Shown here: positions 61,944-64,000 of the stretch, one piece after another
How the letters are laid out: each line of letters begins with the position of its first letter
How positions within the stretch are numbered: position 1 is the first letter of the stretch
Source: Methylosinus sp. LW4
GTDB taxonomy: Bacteria; Pseudomonadota; Alphaproteobacteria; Rhizobiales; Beijerinckiaceae
DNA: 64,000 nt
Assembly (NCBI RefSeq): GCF_000379125.1
Contig: NZ_KB900626.1
Location: 3,296,667-3,360,666 of the forward strand
Reading direction: 5' to 3'
Position numbers and translations under genes: made by a program
The notes under the pieces: generated by a model
What the model saw: the letters and a program-made list of their open reading frames with translations, nothing else
What the model was told of the DNA's origin: nothing
Databases searched by the model: none

Positions 61944-63151
61944 GCTATTTCGAAAAAATGCGGCGCGAGCCCTGGCGCCATGATTTTCTCGACATGATGC
62001 GCCGCGTCGAGCGCAGTCTCGGCCAGCGGCTCGAGGGCGACAGCGTGTTCGCGCAGCCGCGCCCGCGCATCGGCGACAGCGCCACGCGCCGCGACGAGGT
62101 GGTGCGGCTCGGCTCGGAGCAATTCGCGCGCGAGGCCGCGGTCTCCTTCGGGCAGGAGCCGTGGATGGCGTTTCCAGGCGCGACGCTGCGTGAGATCGCG
62201 CCGCGCTGGAACAAGCCGCTCCCGCCCACCGACGTCATTGCGCGGGCGCAGACGCCGGCCGATCGCGTGCATATCGTCTCGGCCTTTCTCGGCCTGCTCG
62301 GCCCGCAGGGGCCGCTGCCTTATCATTTGACCGAGGAAGCCTTCGCCTATGCGCAGGTGGAGGATTTGTCCTTCATCCATTTCCTCGATCTCTTCAACAA
62401 TCGCTTCATCCAATTGTTCTTCCGCGCCTGGGCCGATGCGCGTCCCATCGTGCAGGCGGACCGGCCGGACTATGACCGCTTCGGCGCCTATGTGACCTCC
62501 ATGGTCGGAGTCGGCTCCCAGGCCTTCGACACGACGGCGGCGAAGCATGACGGCGCGCGTCGCGAGAGCTTCATACCGGAGGGCGTCGGGCTCTATGCGG
62601 GCTTGCTCGGCCCACAGGTGAAATCCGCCTCGCGGCTGCGCCAAGCCATTCGCGGCATGTTGCGCGTCGAGACGGAGATCGACGAATTCATCGGCTCCTG
62701 GCTCGAGTTCGACGCGCGCGAGCGCTCGCATCTGGGCGGACGCAACAGCACGCTCGGCGTCGATTTCCTCGTCGGCGCCGCGTCCTTCAGCGTGCAGGAC
62801 AAGATTCGCGTGCGGCTCTACGTCGCCGATATGGCGCAATATCGCAAATTCCTGCCGGTCGGCGACGATTGCGATCGGCTCGTCGATATTTTGTTTTTTT
62901 ATGTCGGCGACGAGATCGATTGGGATGTCGAGCTCGCCGTGCCGGCGCGCTGCGTCGAGCCCATCCGGCTCACATCCGATTCCGCCGCGGGGCCGGCGGG
63001 CGGCGCGCGGCTCGGCTGGACGAGCTGGCTCGTCGACGAAAATGCATCGAGGAAAGACGGCTATCGGGCCGATGCGCGCTTCCAGCCTGCGGAGCGCAAG
63101 AGGCATGAGCGCGAAAAAGCCAGACGCGAAGCGGAGGCGATGAAACCATGA
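61940..63151 (+). CDS. tssG: T6SS baseplate protein TssG
   Basis: A 403-residue protein. Start TTG 61940 lies five bases after GGAGGG and overlaps the tssF stop; an ATG at 61958 would remove six residues. The family order is seen: DFLDMMRRVERS, FLGLLGPQGPLPYHLTEE, FLDLFNNRFIQLFFRAWADARP and LGVDFLVGAASFSVQDKIRV. The C-terminus is charged. It overlaps clpV by four bases. Confidence 0.95.
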   Translation: MSYFEKMRREPWRHDFLDMMRRVERSLGQRLEGDSVFAQPRPRIGDSATRRDEVVRLGSEQFAREAAVSFGQEPWMAFPGATLREIAPRWNKPLPPTDVIARAQTPADRVHIVSAFLGLLGPQGPLPYHLTEEAFAYAQVEDLSFIHFLDLFNNRFIQLFFRAWADARPIVQADRPDYDRFGAYVTSMVGVGSQAFDTTAAKHDGARRESFIPEGVGLYAGLLGPQVKSASRLRQAIRGMLRVETEIDEFIGSWLEFDARERSHLGGRNSTLGVDFLVGAASFSVQDKIRVRLYVADMAQYRKFLPVGDDCDRLVDILFFYVGDEIDWDVELAVPARCVEPIRLTSDSAAGPAGGARLGWTSWLVDENASRKDGYRADARFQPAERKRHEREKARREAEAMKP

Positions 63152-64000
63152 CCGACATTGGACTCGAGACAGTCACTGGCAAGCTCAATCTCGTCGGCTT
63201 CGAGACGATCGCCAAAGCGCATCGCCAAGCGAAAGGCCTCGGCAATCGCTATGTCGAGCTCGCCCATTGGCTGCTGCACATGCTGGAGAAGACCGGCTCC
63301 GACGTCGATGTGATCGCCGATCATTTCAATCTCGATCGCGCCAAGCTGCTTCTCGATGTGGAGCGCGCGATCGGCGCGCTGACGCCGAGCCAGACGGAGA
63401 CGCCCTATTATTCCGGCGCGGTGATCGAGGCGCTCGATCGCGGCTGGCATTACTCCACGCTCTTCTTCGCCGAGGCGCAGATTCGCACCGGCCATGTGCT
63501 GGTCGGCCTGCTCAAGACGGATCGGCTGCGCGCCGCTCTGCTCGCCGTCTCGCGCGAATTCGCCAAGATCGCCGTCGATGCGCTGCTCGACGAGCATAAG
63601 AAGATTCTCGCGCGTTCCGACGAAGAGAATCTGCGCCCCATAGACGGCAGCGGCCTCGCGCCGGCGAGCGGCGGCGCTGCGGCGGGTGAGACGCGCGGCC
63701 AGACGGCGCTCGATCGTTTCTCGCAGGATTTGACCGCGCGCGCGCGCTCCGGCGAGATGGACCGCATATTGGGCCGCGACGAGGAGATCAGAAAAATCGT
63801 CGATGTGCTGATGCGTCGGCGGCAGAATAATCCGATCCTCACCGGCGAGGCTGGCGTCGGCAAGACGGCGGTCGTCGAAGGCTTCGCGCAGGCGATCGTC
63901 TCCGGCGACGTGCCGCCGCCGCTGCGCGACGTCACTCTGCGCGCGCTCGATGTCGGCCTGCTGCAGGCCGGCGCCTCGATGAAGGGCGAGTTCGAGCAGC
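63148..64000 (+). CDS. clpV: T6SS AAA+ ATPase ClpV (TssH), cut by the right edge
   Basis: The first 284 residues are seen. The N-terminal repeat domain includes AHRQAKGLGNRYVELAHWLLHMLEK and IRTGHVLVGLLKTDRLRAAL. The first AAA+ module has ILGRDEEIRKIVDVLMRRRQNNPILTG and Walker A GEAGVGKTAVVEGF, then GASMKGEFEQ as the edge is reached. ClpV recycles contracted sheaths by extracting TssC. A GAGG lies before the ATG; the start overlaps the tssG stop. Confidence 0.97.
   Translation, partial: MTDIGLETVTGKLNLVGFETIAKAHRQAKGLGNRYVELAHWLLHMLEKTGSDVDVIADHFNLDRAKLLLDVERAIGALTPSQTETPYYSGAVIEALDRGWHYSTLFFAEAQIRTGHVLVGLLKTDRLRAALLAVSREFAKIAVDALLDEHKKILARSDEENLRPIDGSGLAPASGGAAAGETRGQTALDRFSQDLTARARSGEMDRILGRDEEIRKIVDVLMRRRQNNPILTGEAGVGKTAVVEGFAQAIVSGDVPPPLRDVTLRALDVGLLQAGASMKGEFEQ

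Noticed and set aside
1..64000. tRNA, rRNA, CRISPR arrays and transposase genes
   Set aside because: Intergenic gaps were read on both strands and none was recognised; short or unusual RNAs could still be missed by eye.

Overview
The window is GC-rich, alphaproteobacterial chromosomal DNA. The block hemE-hemJ-rho / mnmE-mnmG-rsmG-parA-parB and, diverging from it, maf-coaE-dnaQ / secB is the gene neighbourhood of the replication origin in Rhizobiales and Caulobacterales. A 145-residue Tat-exported protein with 13 cysteines (9377-9814) matches Csp1, the copper-storage protein of type II methanotrophs. Together these suggest a Methylosinus/Methylocystis-like methanotroph. The species call is inference; the lineage call is firm.

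Layout. 1-0.64 kb: start of an FAD-dependent UDP-galactopyranose-mutase-like oxidoreductase that runs off the left edge. 0.7-6.9 kb: a diguanylate cyclase, then a minus-strand operon of PAS histidine kinase, a TsaE-AmgK fusion and MurU (tRNA t6A modification plus cell-wall recycling). 7.1-9.8 kb: ahcY, a small membrane protein and csp1. 10-21.5 kb: mgtC-like gene, then parB-parA-rsmG-mnmG-mnmE with two parS sites, a secreted protein behind a perfect CtrA-type box, a Rieske oxygenase, rho, hemJ and hemE. 21.54-22.0 kb: a gene-free, partly AT-rich segment with DnaA-box-like 9-mers, the best candidate for the chromosomal origin; genes point away from it on both sides. 22-27.7 kb: maf (apparent CTG start), coaE, dnaQ, secB, fxsA, a Tim44-like gene, mltA and an Smr-domain gene.

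27.8-40.2 kb is an accessory segment: a DUF4384-like protein; a caspase-fold protein whose catalytic His and Cys are both replaced; an FMN/Fe-S glutamate-synthase-like enzyme; a methyltransferase; an intact-dyad caspase homologue carrying nine tandem cysteine-paired repeats; a putative polymorphic toxin with a RelA/SpoT-like C-terminus translationally coupled to a 74-residue possible immunity protein; and an exported beta-propeller plus NlpC/P60 protein.

40.5 kb to the right edge is a type VI secretion system. The minus-strand arm is vgrG, an unknown, tagH (FHA), tssK, tssL (with OmpA domain), tssM, tagF, pppA and ppkA. The plus-strand arm is an OmpA-type lipoprotein, tssA, tssB, tssC, hcp, tssE, tssF, tssG and clpV (cut by the edge). 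The kinase, phosphatase, FHA and TagF set implies control by threonine phosphorylation. No tssJ or PAAR gene is visible. Toxin and hydrolase genes just outside the ppkA end are natural effector candidates.

Four kinds of extragenic palindromic repeat sit between genes. I saw no tRNA, rRNA, CRISPR array or transposase.
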